From the NCBI GenBank assembly GCA_965249645.1, contig CBDFML010000007.1:140780-204779 (forward strand): a DNA stretch of 64,000 nt, written 5' to 3'. The notes beneath the pieces were generated by a model. That model had not been told where the DNA came from, did not search any database, and saw only the letters and a program-made list of their open reading frames with translations. Position numbers and translations under genes: made by a program. Below are positions 43,501 through 53,535 of this stretch, piece after piece. This DNA is from CAVOEB01 sp965249645. GTDB lineage: Bacteria; Pseudomonadota; Alphaproteobacteria; UBA828; JAPUJA01. Each line of letters starts with the position of its first letter. Within the stretch, counting starts at the first letter, position 1.

Positions 43501-45449
43501 GGCCTTTGCCGGCGCCGAGGACATCGCGCGGGCCTGGCGCGACGGGTTGACGCCGGACCCGCGCCGGACCCGCTGCTCTCGGTCTCGGAGTGGTCCGAGA
43601 AGCACCGCATGTTGGCGGCGCGGGCCTCGGCCGAGCCCGGCCGCTACCGCATCGCGCGCACCCCCTACATGCGGGCCATCATGGACGCGCTGTCGCCGGC
43701 CGATCCGTGCGCGCAGCGATCGTGTTCATGAAGGCGGCTCAGGTCGGCGCCACAGAGGGAGCCAATAACTTCATCGGATTCATCATCCACCAGGCGCCGG
43801 GACCGATGCTGGCGGTCCAGCCGACGGTGGAGCTGGCCAAACGGAACTCGCGCCAGCGCATCGATCCGCTGATCGAGGAGAGTGCTGCGCTCCGGAGCCT
43901 GGTGAGGCCCGCGCGATCGCGCGATTCCGGCAACACCATGCTGTCGAAGGAGTTCGCCGGCGGCATCCTGATCATGACCGACGCCAACTCGGCCGTCGGT
44001 CTGCGCTCGATCCCGGCGCGCTACATCCTGTTGGACGAGGTCGACGCCTATCCGGCCTCGGCCGACGAGGAAGGCGACCCGGTAACGCTGGCGGAAGCTC
44101 GCTCGCTGACTTTCGCGCACCGGCGCAAGGTGCTCTTGATCTCGACGCCGACGGTGAAAGGCTTCTCGCGCATCGAGCGCGAATACGAGGCCTCGGACCA
44201 GAGGCGGTATTTCGTGCCATGCCCCCATTGCGGGCACGCACAGGTGCTCGTCTTCGAACGGCTCCGTTGGGAGAAGGGCAAACCGGAGACGGCGGCCTAC
44301 CACTGCGCATCCTGCGAGACGCCTATCGCCGAGCATCACAAGACCGCGATGCTGGCGGCCGGCGTTTGGCGGGCGACCGGAACGGCGGCCGATCCGTCGA
44401 CCATCGGGTTCCACCTGTCGGCGCTCTACTCGCCGGTCGGCTGGCTTTCGTGGGAGGCCATCGCCCGCGCCTGGGTGGCGGCACAGGGCTCGGACGAAGC
44501 GATCCGCGCTTTCCGCAACACCATCCTCGGCGAGACCTGGGTCGAGAGCGGCGAGGCGCCGGACTGGCAGCGGCTCTACGACCGCCGGGAACGCTGGTCT
44601 GCGGGCACGGTTCCCGCCGGCGGGCTGTTCCTGACCGCCGGCGCCGATATTCAGAAGGACCGCATCGAGGTCGACGTCTGGGCCTGGGGCCGGGGCCTGG
44701 AGAGCTGGCTGATCGATCATATCGTCATCGAGGGCGGGCCCGAACGAGCCGAGCCCTGGGCCGAACTCGACCGGCTGCTCTCACAGGTCTGGCTCCATGA
44801 GAACGGCGCCGTGCTGGGCTTGGCGAAGCTCGCCATCGATACCGGTTACGAGCCGACCGCAGTCTATGGTTGGGCGCGGCGCGCCGGCGTCGCGCAAGTG
44901 GCGCCGGTCAAGGGGGTCGAGGGCTTCAACCGCTCGAGCCCGGTCTCGGGTCCGACCTATGTGGACGCCTCCGACGGCGGCCGGCGGCTCCGCCGCGGCG
45001 CCCGGCTCTGGAGTGTCGCGGTCTCGACCTTCAAGGCCGAGACCTACCGGTTCCTGAGACTGGAACGGCCGACCGAGGAGGAGCGCGCCGAGGGCAAACC
45101 GTACCCGCCTGGCAGCGTCCATCTGCCGCACTGGGTCGAGGACGAATGGCTCAAGCAGTTCGTCGCCGAGCAGCTGGTCACGGTGCGCACGCGGCGCGGT
45201 TTCGCCCGGCTCGAATGGCGGAAGCTGCGCGAGCGCAACGAAGCGCTGGATTGCCGGGTCTATGCCCGGGCCGCCGCCTGGATCGCCGGCGCCGACCGCT
45301 TCCCGGAACGGCGTTGGCGGCGCATGGAAGCGGCATTGGCCGACAACACGGGTCCCGAACGGGCCGGCGCGAAGGACGCGGCGGCGCCGGATCCCGGCTC
45401 CCGCCCGGCGGGGCGCCGGCGCGTGACCCGCAGCAAGTGGATGGGCTGA
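43448..45449 (+). pseudogene. Terminase large subunit (GpA family), two frameshifts
   Basis: From ATG 43448 ('MSETISTSSPRFGPSSAEAF') the frame must change near 43558 and again near 43717 to read the complete protein; each is repaired by adding one base. The repaired N-terminus reads 'SVSEWSEKHRMLAARASAEP' and continues 'IVFMKAAQVGATEGANNFIG' (Walker A region), 'YILLDEVDAYP' (Walker B), a zinc-ribbon 'CPHCGH...CASC' and the nuclease part 'LTAGADIQKDRIEVDVWAWG'. From 43590 on, 619 codons remain open. If not sequencing errors, packaging would be impaired. Confidence 0.88.
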
Positions 45450-45452
45450 GAC

Positions 45453-45665
45453 ATGGCGGACATGACCTACACCGAAGATCAGGTGCGGGCGCTGCGCGAG
45501 GCGCTGACCTCGGGCGTGCTCACCGTCTCCTATGACGGCAAGAGCGTCACCTACCGCTCGGTGGACGAGATCAAGACGGCGCTCGCCGAGATCGAGAACG
45601 CCCGCGCCCGCGATGCCGGCAGGCGGGTGCGCCAGGTTCGCATCGTCGGCAACAAGGGGTTCTGA
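45453..45665 (+). CDS. gpW-like head-tail joining protein
   Basis: 70 residues with 'YTEDQVRALREALTSGVLTV' and 'YRSVDEIKTALAEIE', the pattern of lambda gpW-type connectors that plug the portal. It sits between terminase and portal as in lambda. Confidence 0.85.
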   Translation: MADMTYTEDQVRALREALTSGVLTVSYDGKSVTYRSVDEIKTALAEIENARARDAGRRVRQVRIVGNKGF

Positions 45666-45667
45666 GC

Positions 45668-47249
45668 ATGCGTTTCTTCGCCCGCCGAAGCAGTCTTCGC
45701 GAAGGCGGGGGCTGGCTCGCACGCACCGCCGCCTCCTGGCGCGCGCTTCGCACCGGCGCCGGTCCATCCCGCCGGCCGATCCACGAGGCCGCGGGCTCGG
45801 GAAGGCGGGCGCTCGCCTGGCGGCCGGGCAACCCCGGTGCGATGACCGCCTTGTTCGCGACCGGCCACGACCTCCGGGTCAAGTCGCGGGACCTGGTGCG
45901 CCGCAACGCCTGGGCCGGCAGCGCGGTCGACGCCTTCGTCACCAACTGCATCGGCACCGGCATCAAGCCCCAGTCGATCGCAGAGGACGCGGCGTTCCGC
46001 GAGGCTGTCCATGCGCTGTGGTGGGACTGGTGCGAGGAGGCCGACGCCGACGGCGTCACCGACTTCTACGGCCTCCAGGCGCTCGCCTGCCGGGCCATGC
46101 TGGAGGGCGGCGAATGTTTCGTGCGGCTCAGGGTACGCAGGCCCGAGGACGGGCTGGCGGTGCCGCTGCAGATCCAGCTCCTGGAGGCCGAGCATGTGCC
46201 GCTCACCTTCAACACGACACTGCCGAGCGGCAATTTAGTGCGGGGCGGCATCGAGTTCGACCGGTTGGGACGAAGGGTCGCCTATCACCTGACCCGCGCC
46301 CATCCCGGCGATCCGGCGATGCGGCCGCGCGACCACGACCTGGTGCGGGTGCCGGCGGACCGCATCGCCCATCTCTTCCGGCCGCTCCGTCCCGGCCAGA
46401 TCCGGGGCGAGCCCTGGCTCGCCCGGGCGCTGGTCAAGCTCGACGAGCTCGACCAATACGACGACGCCGCACTGGTCAAGGCCAAGGTCGCGGCGCTGTT
46501 CACCGGGTTCGTCGTCTCGCCCGACCCCGAGGACGCCGTCATGGGCGGGGACGAGCCTGACGAGGACGGCGTCGTCGAAGCCAGCCTCGAGCCCGGCACC
46601 ATGCAGAGGCTGAAGCCCGGTCAGGATGTGCGTTTCGCCGAGCCCGCCGACGCCGGGTCGAGCTACGAGGGGTTCTTTCCGCAATCAGCTGCGCGCCGTC
46701 GCCACCGCCGCCGGCGTCACCTACGAGCAGCTGAGCGGCGATCTCACGCAAGTCAACTATTCCTCGATCCGCGCCGGGCTGCTCGAGTTCCGCCGCCGCT
46801 GCGAGACCATCCAGCACGCCGTCGTGGTGCACCAGTTGTGCCGGCCGGTGTGGCGCGAGTGGATGAGAACGGCGGTGCTCGCCGGCGCCCTCGACGCGCC
46901 CGGGTTCGCGGCCGATCCGGCGCCCCATCTGGTTGCCAAGTGGATACCCCAGGGCTGGCAGTGGGTCGATCCCGAGAAGGAGTTCAAGGCGGTGGTGCTC
47001 GCCATCCGGGCCGGGCTGATGAGCCGGTCGGAAGCGATCTCGGCCTTCGGTTACGACGCCGAGGAGATCGACCGCGAGATCGCCGCCGACAACGCCCGCG
47101 CCGATGCGCTGGGCCTGGTGCTCGACAGCGACCCGCGCAGGGTCGCGCGCACCGGCGCCGCCCAGCCCGACGCGGAATCCGAACCCAAGTCCGATGAACG
47201 GGAATCGGATGAAGACGAACCTATGAACGAGATGAGGAGGCCGGCATGA
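45668..47249 (+). pseudogene. Phage portal protein (lambda B-like), one frameshift
   Basis: The first 336 codons ('AGSAVDAFVTNCIGTGIKPQ', 'GGECFVRLRVR', 'LLEAEHVPLTFN') and, in the +1 frame, 'NQLRAVATAAGVTYEQLSGD' to 'DEPMNEMRRPA' together make a lambda-type portal of about 527 residues. Near 46680 an extra C in 'TTTCCGCAAT' breaks the frame. The lost segment would include the wing and crown. The stop overlaps the protease start. Confidence 0.88.
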
Positions 47250-48178
47250 CCATGCTGCCGCAGATCGCGAGCCGGGTGCTGGATACGCCGCTGCTGATCG
47301 GACAGGCCAAGCTCGAGGCGATCCTCGCCGTCATCGGCCCGCGCATCGGTGTTGAGGCTCCGGCGCCCGCCGTCATGAACGGCGACGGCCGCCGACGCGG
47401 CGCCAATCTCGTAACGCCCGAGGGCATCGCCGTCATCCCCGTGTTCGGCACGCTGGTCAAGCGGGCCGGCGCCATCGACGCAGCCTCGGGCCTGACCTCT
47501 TACGGTCATCTCGAGGACCGGATCATGGACGCCGCCACCGACCCGGCGGTGCGCGCCATCCTGCTCGACATCGACAGCCCGGGCGGCGAGGCCGCCGGCG
47601 TGTTCGATCTTTCCGACCTCGTCCACGAGGTGCGCAGCCTCAAGCCGGTCTGGGCGGTCGCCGACGAGGAGGCGTTCTCCGGCGCCTACGCCATCGCCAG
47701 CGCCGCCGAGCGCCTGTTCGTGCCGCGCACCGGGGGCCTCGGCTCGATCGGCGTCGTCGCCGTCCATGTCGACCGCTCGGCGCGCGACGCCATGGAGGGG
47801 TTCCGCACCACCACCGTCTATGCCGGCGCGGCCAAGAACGACTTCAACCCGCACGAGACCCTGAAGGACGGTGCGCGCCGGACGCTGCAGGCCGAGGTCG
47901 ACCGGGTCTATCAATTGTTCGTCGAGACCGTCGCCCGCAACCGCGGCCTGACGGTGGACGCCGTGCGCGCCACCGAGGCGCGGCTCTTATTTCGGTGAGG
48001 ACGCGGTCCGCGCCGGTCTCGCCGATGAGGTCGGCACCTTGCGCGAGCGCTCTTGGCGGCACTCGCCGTAACGCTCGCCGACCCCGCGATCGATCATCGC
48101 CGCGCCGGCCGCCCTGCCGGGCCCGGCGATCGCCCCACCCAAGCCAACCACCGGAAAGGAGCAATCCATGAACGATGA
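47246..48178 (+). pseudogene. S49-family phage protease, two compensating frameshifts
   Basis: Codons 1-250 are open and show the S49 (SppA/ClpP-like) core: 'LVTPEGIAVIPVFGTLVKRA', 'ILLDIDSPGGEAAG', catalytic Ser in 'EEAFSGAYAIASAAE'. An extra T near 47992 introduces a stop; removing it, and restoring a G near 48048, continues 'GEDAVRAGLADEVGTLREAL' to about 48178. The catalytic part is complete, so a slightly short protease may still work in capsid maturation. Confidence 0.82.
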
Positions 48179-48578
48179 TACCGATACCACGAGGACCGAC
48201 GGCACTGCGCCGCCGAATCCAGAGACCGCCGAGACGGCGTCCGCGCCCGTGGCGGCGAATCCCGAGCCGAACACCGCTGAGGTGGTCGACCTCGATGCGG
48301 TCCGGGCCGAAGCGCGCGGCGAGGGTGCGGCCGAGGCCGGGCTCATCGCCGAGCTCTGCACGCTGGCCGGCATGCCCGAGCGCACCGCCGACATGCTCGC
48401 CAAGGGGCTCTCGGCCGACGCGGTGCGCCGGGAACTTCTGAACTTGAAGGCGGGCGCGGACGCCGAGCTGCACAACCACGTGCTCCCCGGCGCAGGGACC
48501 GGCGCGATCCACAATCTTGACGACAATCCGGTGGTGCGGGCGGCAACCGCCCGGGCCGCCGCTGCAAAGGAGGCCTGA
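48168..48578 (+). CDS. Scaffold-like acidic protein following the protease
   Basis: 136 residues, Pro/Glu/Thr-rich at first then 'VDLDAVRAEARGEGAAEAGL', a segment that in related phages forms the scaffold portion of protease-scaffold proteins. It has its own strong start, AAGGAGCAATCC-ATG. It probably guides capsid assembly. Confidence 0.7.
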   Translation: MNDDTDTTRTDGTAPPNPETAETASAPVAANPEPNTAEVVDLDAVRAEARGEGAAEAGLIAELCTLAGMPERTADMLAKGLSADAVRRELLNLKAGADAELHNHVLPGAGTGAIHNLDDNPVVRAATARAAAAKEA

Positions 48579-48581
48579 TCC

Positions 48582-49253
48582 ATGAACGCTCACGCTGAAT
48601 CCACCAACCTCGGCGACGTCCTCAAATGCGAGGCGCCCAACCTTTACAGCCGCGAGGCCGTCACGGTGCTCGCCGGCGACGGCGCCGAGCGTGCGCTGAA
48701 GGTCGGCGCGGTGATCGCCCGGCGAACCCGGGCCACGGTCACCGTGACCGCCGGTGACGGCAACACCGGAGACGGTGAGGCCACGCCGGCCGACCCGCCG
48801 CTCGGGGCCCTGGCCGAAGCCGGGGCCTACCGGCTCGCCTGCATCACCGCCGGGGCCGACGGCGGCACCTTCGAGGTGTTGAGCCCGAAGGGGTACGTGC
48901 TGCCCGACCTCACGGTTGGCACTGTCTACGCGGGCGGCCACCTCAACCTCACCGTCGCCGACGGCGCCGCCGACTTCGCCGTGGGCGATACGTTCGCGAT
49001 CGAGGTATCGGGCGACGGCAAGGTGGTCGCGCTCGATCCGGCGGCCGTCGACGGCACTGCCGAAGCCATCGGCATCGTCGCCTTCGACGTGACCGCGTCG
49101 GACGGCGCCGACACGGAAGTCACGGTGATCCTGCGCGACGCCGTCCTCGCCGATCGGGCGATCGTCTGGCCCGCCGGTATCGGCGAGGCACGGAAGAAAG
49201 CCGCTATCGCCGATCTCCAGGTCCGCGGCATCCTCGTCCGCAAGGCCGCCTGA
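48582..49253 (+). CDS. Head decoration protein
   Basis: 223 residues with 'NLGDVLKCEAPNLYSREAVT', the opening of HDPD-family (lambda gpD-like) decoration proteins, and the closing 'EARKKAAIADLQVRGILVR'. It stabilises the expanded capsid by sitting at three-fold axes. It follows the scaffold gene by 3 nt. Confidence 0.88.
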   Translation: MNAHAESTNLGDVLKCEAPNLYSREAVTVLAGDGAERALKVGAVIARRTRATVTVTAGDGNTGDGEATPADPPLGALAEAGAYRLACITAGADGGTFEVLSPKGYVLPDLTVGTVYAGGHLNLTVADGAADFAVGDTFAIEVSGDGKVVALDPAAVDGTAEAIGIVAFDVTASDGADTEVTVILRDAVLADRAIVWPAGIGEARKKAAIADLQVRGILVRKAA

Positions 49254-49328
49254 GCCTCACCCCTCGACCATCCATCCCCTGAACCCACTTGATCGGCCCG
49301 GCTCCGCCGGCGCCGGAGGAGCTTTTCC

Positions 49329-50339
49329 ATGCCCATGAACAATCCCTTCGATACTCCCGCCTTCCACGTAACGGCGCTGACCGCGGCCATCAACATCCTG
49401 CCCAACAGCTATGGACGGTTGGAGCGCATGATGCTGATGCCGCCCCGGCCGGTGCGCTTCCGCCAGATCGCCGTCGAGGAGAAGAACGGGGTTCTGAACC
49501 TGCTGCCGACCCTCCCCATCGGCTCGCCCGGCACCGTGGGTGAGCGCGGCAAACGCAAACTCCGCAGCTTCAACATCCCGCATATCCCGCACGACGACGT
49601 GGTGCTACCCGAGGAAGTCCAGGGCATTCGCGCCTTCAGCTCGGAGAACGAGTCCCAGGCGCTGGCCGACGTGATGGCCGATCACCTGCAGTCCATGCGC
49701 AACAAGCATGCGATCACCTTGGAGCATCTGCGCATGGGAGCGCTCAAGGGGGTGATCCTCGATTCCGACGGCTCCACCCTCTACGACCTCTACGCCGAAT
49801 TCGGCATCGAAGCGAAAACCATCGCCTTCGGTCTCGACGACGACGACACCGACGTCAAGGGTCGGTGCATCTCGGTGCTGCGCCATATCGAGGACAATCT
49901 GCGCGGCGAGTTCATGACCCGGGTTCATGCCCTGGTGGCGCCTGAGTTCTTCGATGCGCTCACCAGTCACCCGAAGGTCGAGAGGGCCTATGAGCGCTGG
50001 ATGGAAGGCGCTGCACTCCGTGACGACCTGCGCGCGGGCTTCACCTTCGGCGGCATCGCCTTCGAAGAGTACCGCGGCCAGGCCACCGACCCAGATGGCG
50101 TCGTGCGCCGGTTCATCGCCGAGAACGAAGGCCATGCCTTCCCCCTCGGTACGGTCGAGACCTTCGCGTCGTACTTCGCGCCGGCCGACTTCAACGAGAC
50201 CGCCAACACGCTTGGCCAGCAGCTCTACGCCAAGCAGGAGCCGCGCAAGTTCGAGCGCGGCACCGATCTGCACACGCAGTCGAATCCGCTGCCCATGTGC
50301 CACCGCCCGGGCGTGCTGGTGAAGCTCACGGCCGAATGA
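49329..50339 (+). CDS. Major capsid protein (lambda gpE family)
   Basis: 336 residues with 'FDTPAFHVTALTAAINILPN', 'IPHIPHDDVVLPEEVQGIRA' and C-terminal 'SNPLPMCHRPGVLVKLTAE', diagnostic for the gpE family of HK97-fold capsids. GCGCCGGAGGAGC lies before the ATG. The gene is intact. Confidence 0.95.
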   Translation: MPMNNPFDTPAFHVTALTAAINILPNSYGRLERMMLMPPRPVRFRQIAVEEKNGVLNLLPTLPIGSPGTVGERGKRKLRSFNIPHIPHDDVVLPEEVQGIRAFSSENESQALADVMADHLQSMRNKHAITLEHLRMGALKGVILDSDGSTLYDLYAEFGIEAKTIAFGLDDDDTDVKGRCISVLRHIEDNLRGEFMTRVHALVAPEFFDALTSHPKVERAYERWMEGAALRDDLRAGFTFGGIAFEEYRGQATDPDGVVRRFIAENEGHAFPLGTVETFASYFAPADFNETANTLGQQLYAKQEPRKFERGTDLHTQSNPLPMCHRPGVLVKLTAE

Positions 50340-50340
50340 G

Positions 50341-50667
50341 GTGACGGCTCCGTTCGCCGCCGCGGCCGCCGCCGCGGTGGATGACTGCTTCCGCCATCTC
50401 GGCCGCGAGGCCGTCTATACGCCGGACGGCGGTGAGCCCGTCATGGTCAAGGTGATCGCCAAACGCCCGGACGAGATCGTCGGCCTCGGCGAAACCCGCA
50501 TCCATGCCGGCACCGCGCTGTTCGATGTGCGCGCCTCGGAGATCGCCGCGCCGCGGCCCGGCGACCGGCTCGGCCTCGGCGGCGAGGACTATCTCGTCCA
50601 GGGCGAGCCGGTCGGCGATACCGAACGCCTGATCTGGACGCTGGAGGCCTGCCCGGCGGGGGCCTGA
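50341..50667 (+). CDS. Head-tail joining protein
   Basis: 108 residues starting at GTG, one base after the capsid stop. 'GGEDYLVQGEPVGDTERLIW' resembles lambda FII-like and related head completion proteins that form the head-tail interface. The position before DUF6441 and tail terminator agrees. Confidence 0.7.
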   Translation: MTAPFAAAAAAAVDDCFRHLGREAVYTPDGGEPVMVKVIAKRPDEIVGLGETRIHAGTALFDVRASEIAAPRPGDRLGLGGEDYLVQGEPVGDTERLIWTLEACPAGA

Positions 50668-50672
50668 CCGGC

Positions 50673-51332
50673 ATGAAGCTCACCGCCACCATGGTCGGCT
50701 CGCTGAAGGCCGACATGCGGTCCGAGCTACGCCGCATCGAGCGCGTCGTGCCGGACGGCGTGAAGGCCGCCGGCGACGGCCTCAAGGGGAGCCTGCGCAA
50801 ACAGGTGGTCGCCGCCGGTCTCGGGGCCCGGCTGTCGCGCACCTGGAGGGGCAAGACCTATGTCAACAAGGGCCACGACGCCGCGAGCCTGGTCTGGTCG
50901 AAGGTGCCGCAGATCGTCCGTGCTTTCGACGAGGGCGTCGTGATCAAGGGCAAGGGCGGCAATTGGCTCGCCATCCCGACGCCGGCGGCTCCGAAGCGCG
51001 GCGTCGGCGGCAAGCGCATCACACCGGCCACCTTCCCGACCGCCCGCCACGGGCCGCTTCGCATGGTCCGCCGGTCGGGCCGTTCGGCGCTGCTGGTGGT
51101 CGACGGCGTGCGGGTGAGCGCCCAGACCGGCCGCGTCGGCCGGCAGGCCAAGGGCGGCGGGCGCACCAAATCGGGCAGCTTCAAACAGGGCATCGCCACC
51201 GTCGCGATGTTTGTGCTGGTGCCGCGGGTAAAGCTGAAGAAGCGGCTCAACGTCGCCCGTGCGGCGGAAAGTTGGGCGCGCAGGCTGCCGAGACTGATCC
51301 GGCGGCAGGTGCGGGCAACGGCACGACGGTGA
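50673..51332 (+). CDS. DUF6441-family minor tail protein
   Basis: 219 residues, highly basic at the C-terminus. 'RTWRGKTYVNKGHDAASLVW' and 'MFVLVPRVKLKKRLNV' mark the DUF6441 phage family, which takes the place of lambda gpZ-type head-tail proteins. Function is inferred from position. Confidence 0.75.
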   Translation: MKLTATMVGSLKADMRSELRRIERVVPDGVKAAGDGLKGSLRKQVVAAGLGARLSRTWRGKTYVNKGHDAASLVWSKVPQIVRAFDEGVVIKGKGGNWLAIPTPAAPKRGVGGKRITPATFPTARHGPLRMVRRSGRSALLVVDGVRVSAQTGRVGRQAKGGGRTKSGSFKQGIATVAMFVLVPRVKLKKRLNVARAAESWARRLPRLIRRQVRATARR

Positions 51333-51336
51333 CGCC

Positions 51337-51771
51337 ATGGCGAGCAAGACCGAACAAATCCTGACCGCGCTCACCGACCGGCTGCGCGCGGTGCCGAAGG
51401 CCAAGGTCGAGCGCAACACGGCGGCGCCCGAACGTATTCCGAAGGGCGGGCTGATCGTGCTGCGCGACGGCGATCCGGGCGAGCCGGAGCAGACGCTGGG
51501 CGGCATCGGCGGTGTCTATTACAGCCACGCGGTCGAGATCGAGGTCTATGTCGAGACCGGCGAGGCGGCGGCCAGGGACGCGGCCTTCGACGCGCTGGTC
51601 CGGAACATCGGCGCGGCGCTCGACGCCGATCCCACCCTCGGCGGCCTCACCTTCGGCATGACCACCGGCAGGCCGGCGATCGACACCGAGGCGGTGATCG
51701 GCGCGCCCGCCATCAAGACCGGTACCGTCGAGTGCGTCATCGAGTACGAGAGCGAAACCCCGCTCGGCTGA
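51337..51771 (+). CDS. Tail terminator-like protein
   Basis: 144 residues with 'TEQILTALTDRLRAVPKAKV' and 'VECVIEYESETPLG', similar in pattern to minor tail protein U/tail terminators of siphophages. It would cap the tail tube and join it to the head. Confidence 0.65.
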   Translation: MASKTEQILTALTDRLRAVPKAKVERNTAAPERIPKGGLIVLRDGDPGEPEQTLGGIGGVYYSHAVEIEVYVETGEAAARDAAFDALVRNIGAALDADPTLGGLTFGMTTGRPAIDTEAVIGAPAIKTGTVECVIEYESETPLG

Positions 51772-51807
51772 CCCGCCGACACCCATCAGACACGAAGGAG
51801 ACATCTC

Positions 51808-52767
51808 ATGGCCCGAGCCTATGGTTCGAGCGCCACGCTGCTGCTCAAACGCGAGTTTGCCTACGGGCAGGCGGCGGCCGGCGACTACATCCGCATTCCC
51901 TTCAACCGCTGCACGCTGGGCTCCGAGCAGGGCCTGATCGACGACCCGGTGCTGGGCCAGGGGCGCGACCCCTATGCGCCGCTGCAGGACGCGATCATGG
52001 ACGAGGGCGAGATCGTCGTTCCCGTCGATCCGCGCTACATCGGCCTCTGGCTGACCGGCCTCCTCGGCACGCCCACGACCACCGACGACGGCGCGGATCC
52101 GGCGACCTATACCCACGAGTTCGTCTCGGGCAAGGACAGCCTGCCGAGCTACACCGTCGAGGTCGGCCACAAGCAGGTGCCGGCCTACTTCCGGCACGCC
52201 GGCGTGGTGTTCGATTCCATCGCGCTCGAGTTCGCCCGCTCGGGCCCGGCCGCCGCCACCATCCAGTGCGTGGCCCAGGGCGAGACGCGGTTCGCCGCGA
52301 GCCAGGGCGGTACGCCGTCCAAGCTCGACTTCCGCCGCATCAGCCAGTTCCAGGGCTCCATCAGCCGGGACGGCACGGCGGTTGCCAATCTCACCGCCGG
52401 CTCGCTCACCTATGCCAACAACCTGGAGAAGATCGAGACCATCCGCTCCGACGGCCTGATCGACGGCGCCGACCCGACGGTGGCATCGCTCACGGGCAAC
52501 ATCGAGGTCCGCTTCGCCGACACCACGCTGATCGATCTCGCCTCGAACGGCACGGCAGTCGACCTCGAATTCGCTTACACGATCAACGACAAGCTGTCGC
52601 TCACCTTCGAGGCCCACGAGGTCTATCTGCCGAAGCCCAAGCTCGCCGTCGAGGGCCCCGGCAGGGTGCAGGCGAGCTTCAATTTCGAGGGCGCGAAGAA
52701 TGACACCGCGGGCCAAATGCTCACGGTGACTCGGGTCAACGATCTGGACGGGACCGACTATTCATGA
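51808..52767 (+). CDS. Phage tail tube protein
   Basis: 319 residues, starting 'MARAYGSSATLLLKREFAYG' with AAGGAGACATCTC before it. The 'TLGSEQGLIDDPVLGQGRDP' block and the beta-rich core are those of the siphophage major tail protein (TTP) family. It polymerises into the tail tube around the tape measure. Confidence 0.88.
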   Translation: MARAYGSSATLLLKREFAYGQAAAGDYIRIPFNRCTLGSEQGLIDDPVLGQGRDPYAPLQDAIMDEGEIVVPVDPRYIGLWLTGLLGTPTTTDDGADPATYTHEFVSGKDSLPSYTVEVGHKQVPAYFRHAGVVFDSIALEFARSGPAAATIQCVAQGETRFAASQGGTPSKLDFRRISQFQGSISRDGTAVANLTAGSLTYANNLEKIETIRSDGLIDGADPTVASLTGNIEVRFADTTLIDLASNGTAVDLEFAYTINDKLSLTFEAHEVYLPKPKLAVEGPGRVQASFNFEGAKNDTAGQMLTVTRVNDLDGTDYS

Positions 52768-52777
52768 GGAGTTGGGC

Positions 52778-53287
52778 ATGATCTCACTCGAACGAAAGAC
52801 CGGCGCTTACGAGCTAACGCTGCCCTACGGCGTCACCGTCACCGTGACGCCATTGACCACCGCCGCCATGGCGGCGGCGCAAGCCGAGGCGCGCAAGCGT
52901 CTGGACGGGTTGCAGGCGCAGGCCAGAGAGCGGACGGAGGCCGGCCTGGCGCTCGACGGCCTGCCCGATCTCTCGGACGACGGCGCCCGCGAGGGCCAGT
53001 ACCAGGCGCTCCTGATCCATAGCCTCGCGGCCCGCCACATCACCGCCTGGTCCGGCATCGAGGACGATCCGCCGGTGAGCCGCGAGAACGTCGCGGCGCT
53101 GATGGACCTCTACCCGGTGGGCGAGCGGTTTATTCAGGAGTTCACGCTGCGCCAGGTGCTGCTGGCGTCAGCAAAAAACGCATTCGGGCCCACTGCCGAT
53201 GGCACCTCCAGCCAGGCGGCGGGCCCGGATACTGCGAAGCCTGTGAGAAAGAGGGCGCGCCCTGCGCCCAAGGCGGCCTCGGCCTGA
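52778..53287 (+). CDS. Tail assembly chaperone, lambda G-like
   Basis: 169 residues, from the ATG at 52778 with AGGAG seven bases upstream (an in-frame TTG at 52772 lies between). It begins 'MISLERKTGAYELTLPYGVT'. In siphophages this gene is read alone (G) or fused through a -1 frameshift to the next frame (GT). The slippery A-AAA-AAC is at codons 132-134. Confidence 0.8.
   Translation: MISLERKTGAYELTLPYGVTVTVTPLTTAAMAAAQAEARKRLDGLQAQARERTEAGLALDGLPDLSDDGAREGQYQALLIHSLAARHITAWSGIEDDPPVSRENVAALMDLYPVGERFIQEFTLRQVLLASAKNAFGPTADGTSSQAAGPDTAKPVRKRARPAPKAASA
53173..53179 (+). promoter_or_regulatory. Programmed -1 frameshift site A-AAA-AAC
   Basis: In the zero frame the codons are GCA AAA AAC; a -1 slip gives AAA AAA and enters the frame that stays open to 53535. 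A-AAA-AAC is a canonical slippery heptamer. Position and outcome match the lambda G/GT switch. Confidence 0.75.
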
Positions 53288-53535
53288 ACGGCGAGCCCTG
53301 CCCCTATCGCGAACACGCGCCGGTCGCGTTGGAGGAACACCAGGCCTGGGACGTGTTGACGGCTTCCCTCGGGCAGCTCCGCATCGTGGCGGCCGGCCGG
53401 GTTCTCGGGATCGACATGACCGCGGCGCTCGGTATCGCCCGGGCGCGCGGCTTCGATGAGAGCGTCATCTCAGAGCTGCTGCAGGCGGCCGAGGCCGGGC
53501 TGCTGGAGGCGATGAACGATAAGGATAGCGACTGA
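53179..53535 (+). CDS. Tail assembly chaperone T-part, made by -1 frameshift
   Basis: From the slip site the second frame reads about 118 residues, with a Cys-rich section 'YCEACEKEGAPC' and 'GLNGEPCPYREHAPVALEEH', then a helical end 'SELLQAAEAGLLEAMNDKDS'. No ribosome site precedes it and the first in-frame start codons are poor, so it is most likely the C-terminal part of a GT-type fusion that binds the tail tube protein during assembly. Its stop overlaps the tape measure ATG. Confidence 0.7.
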   Translation, partial: RIRAHCRWHLQPGGGPGYCEACEKEGAPCAQGGLGLNGEPCPYREHAPVALEEHQAWDVLTASLGQLRIVAAGRVLGIDMTAALGIARARGFDESVISELLQAAEAGLLEAMNDKDSD

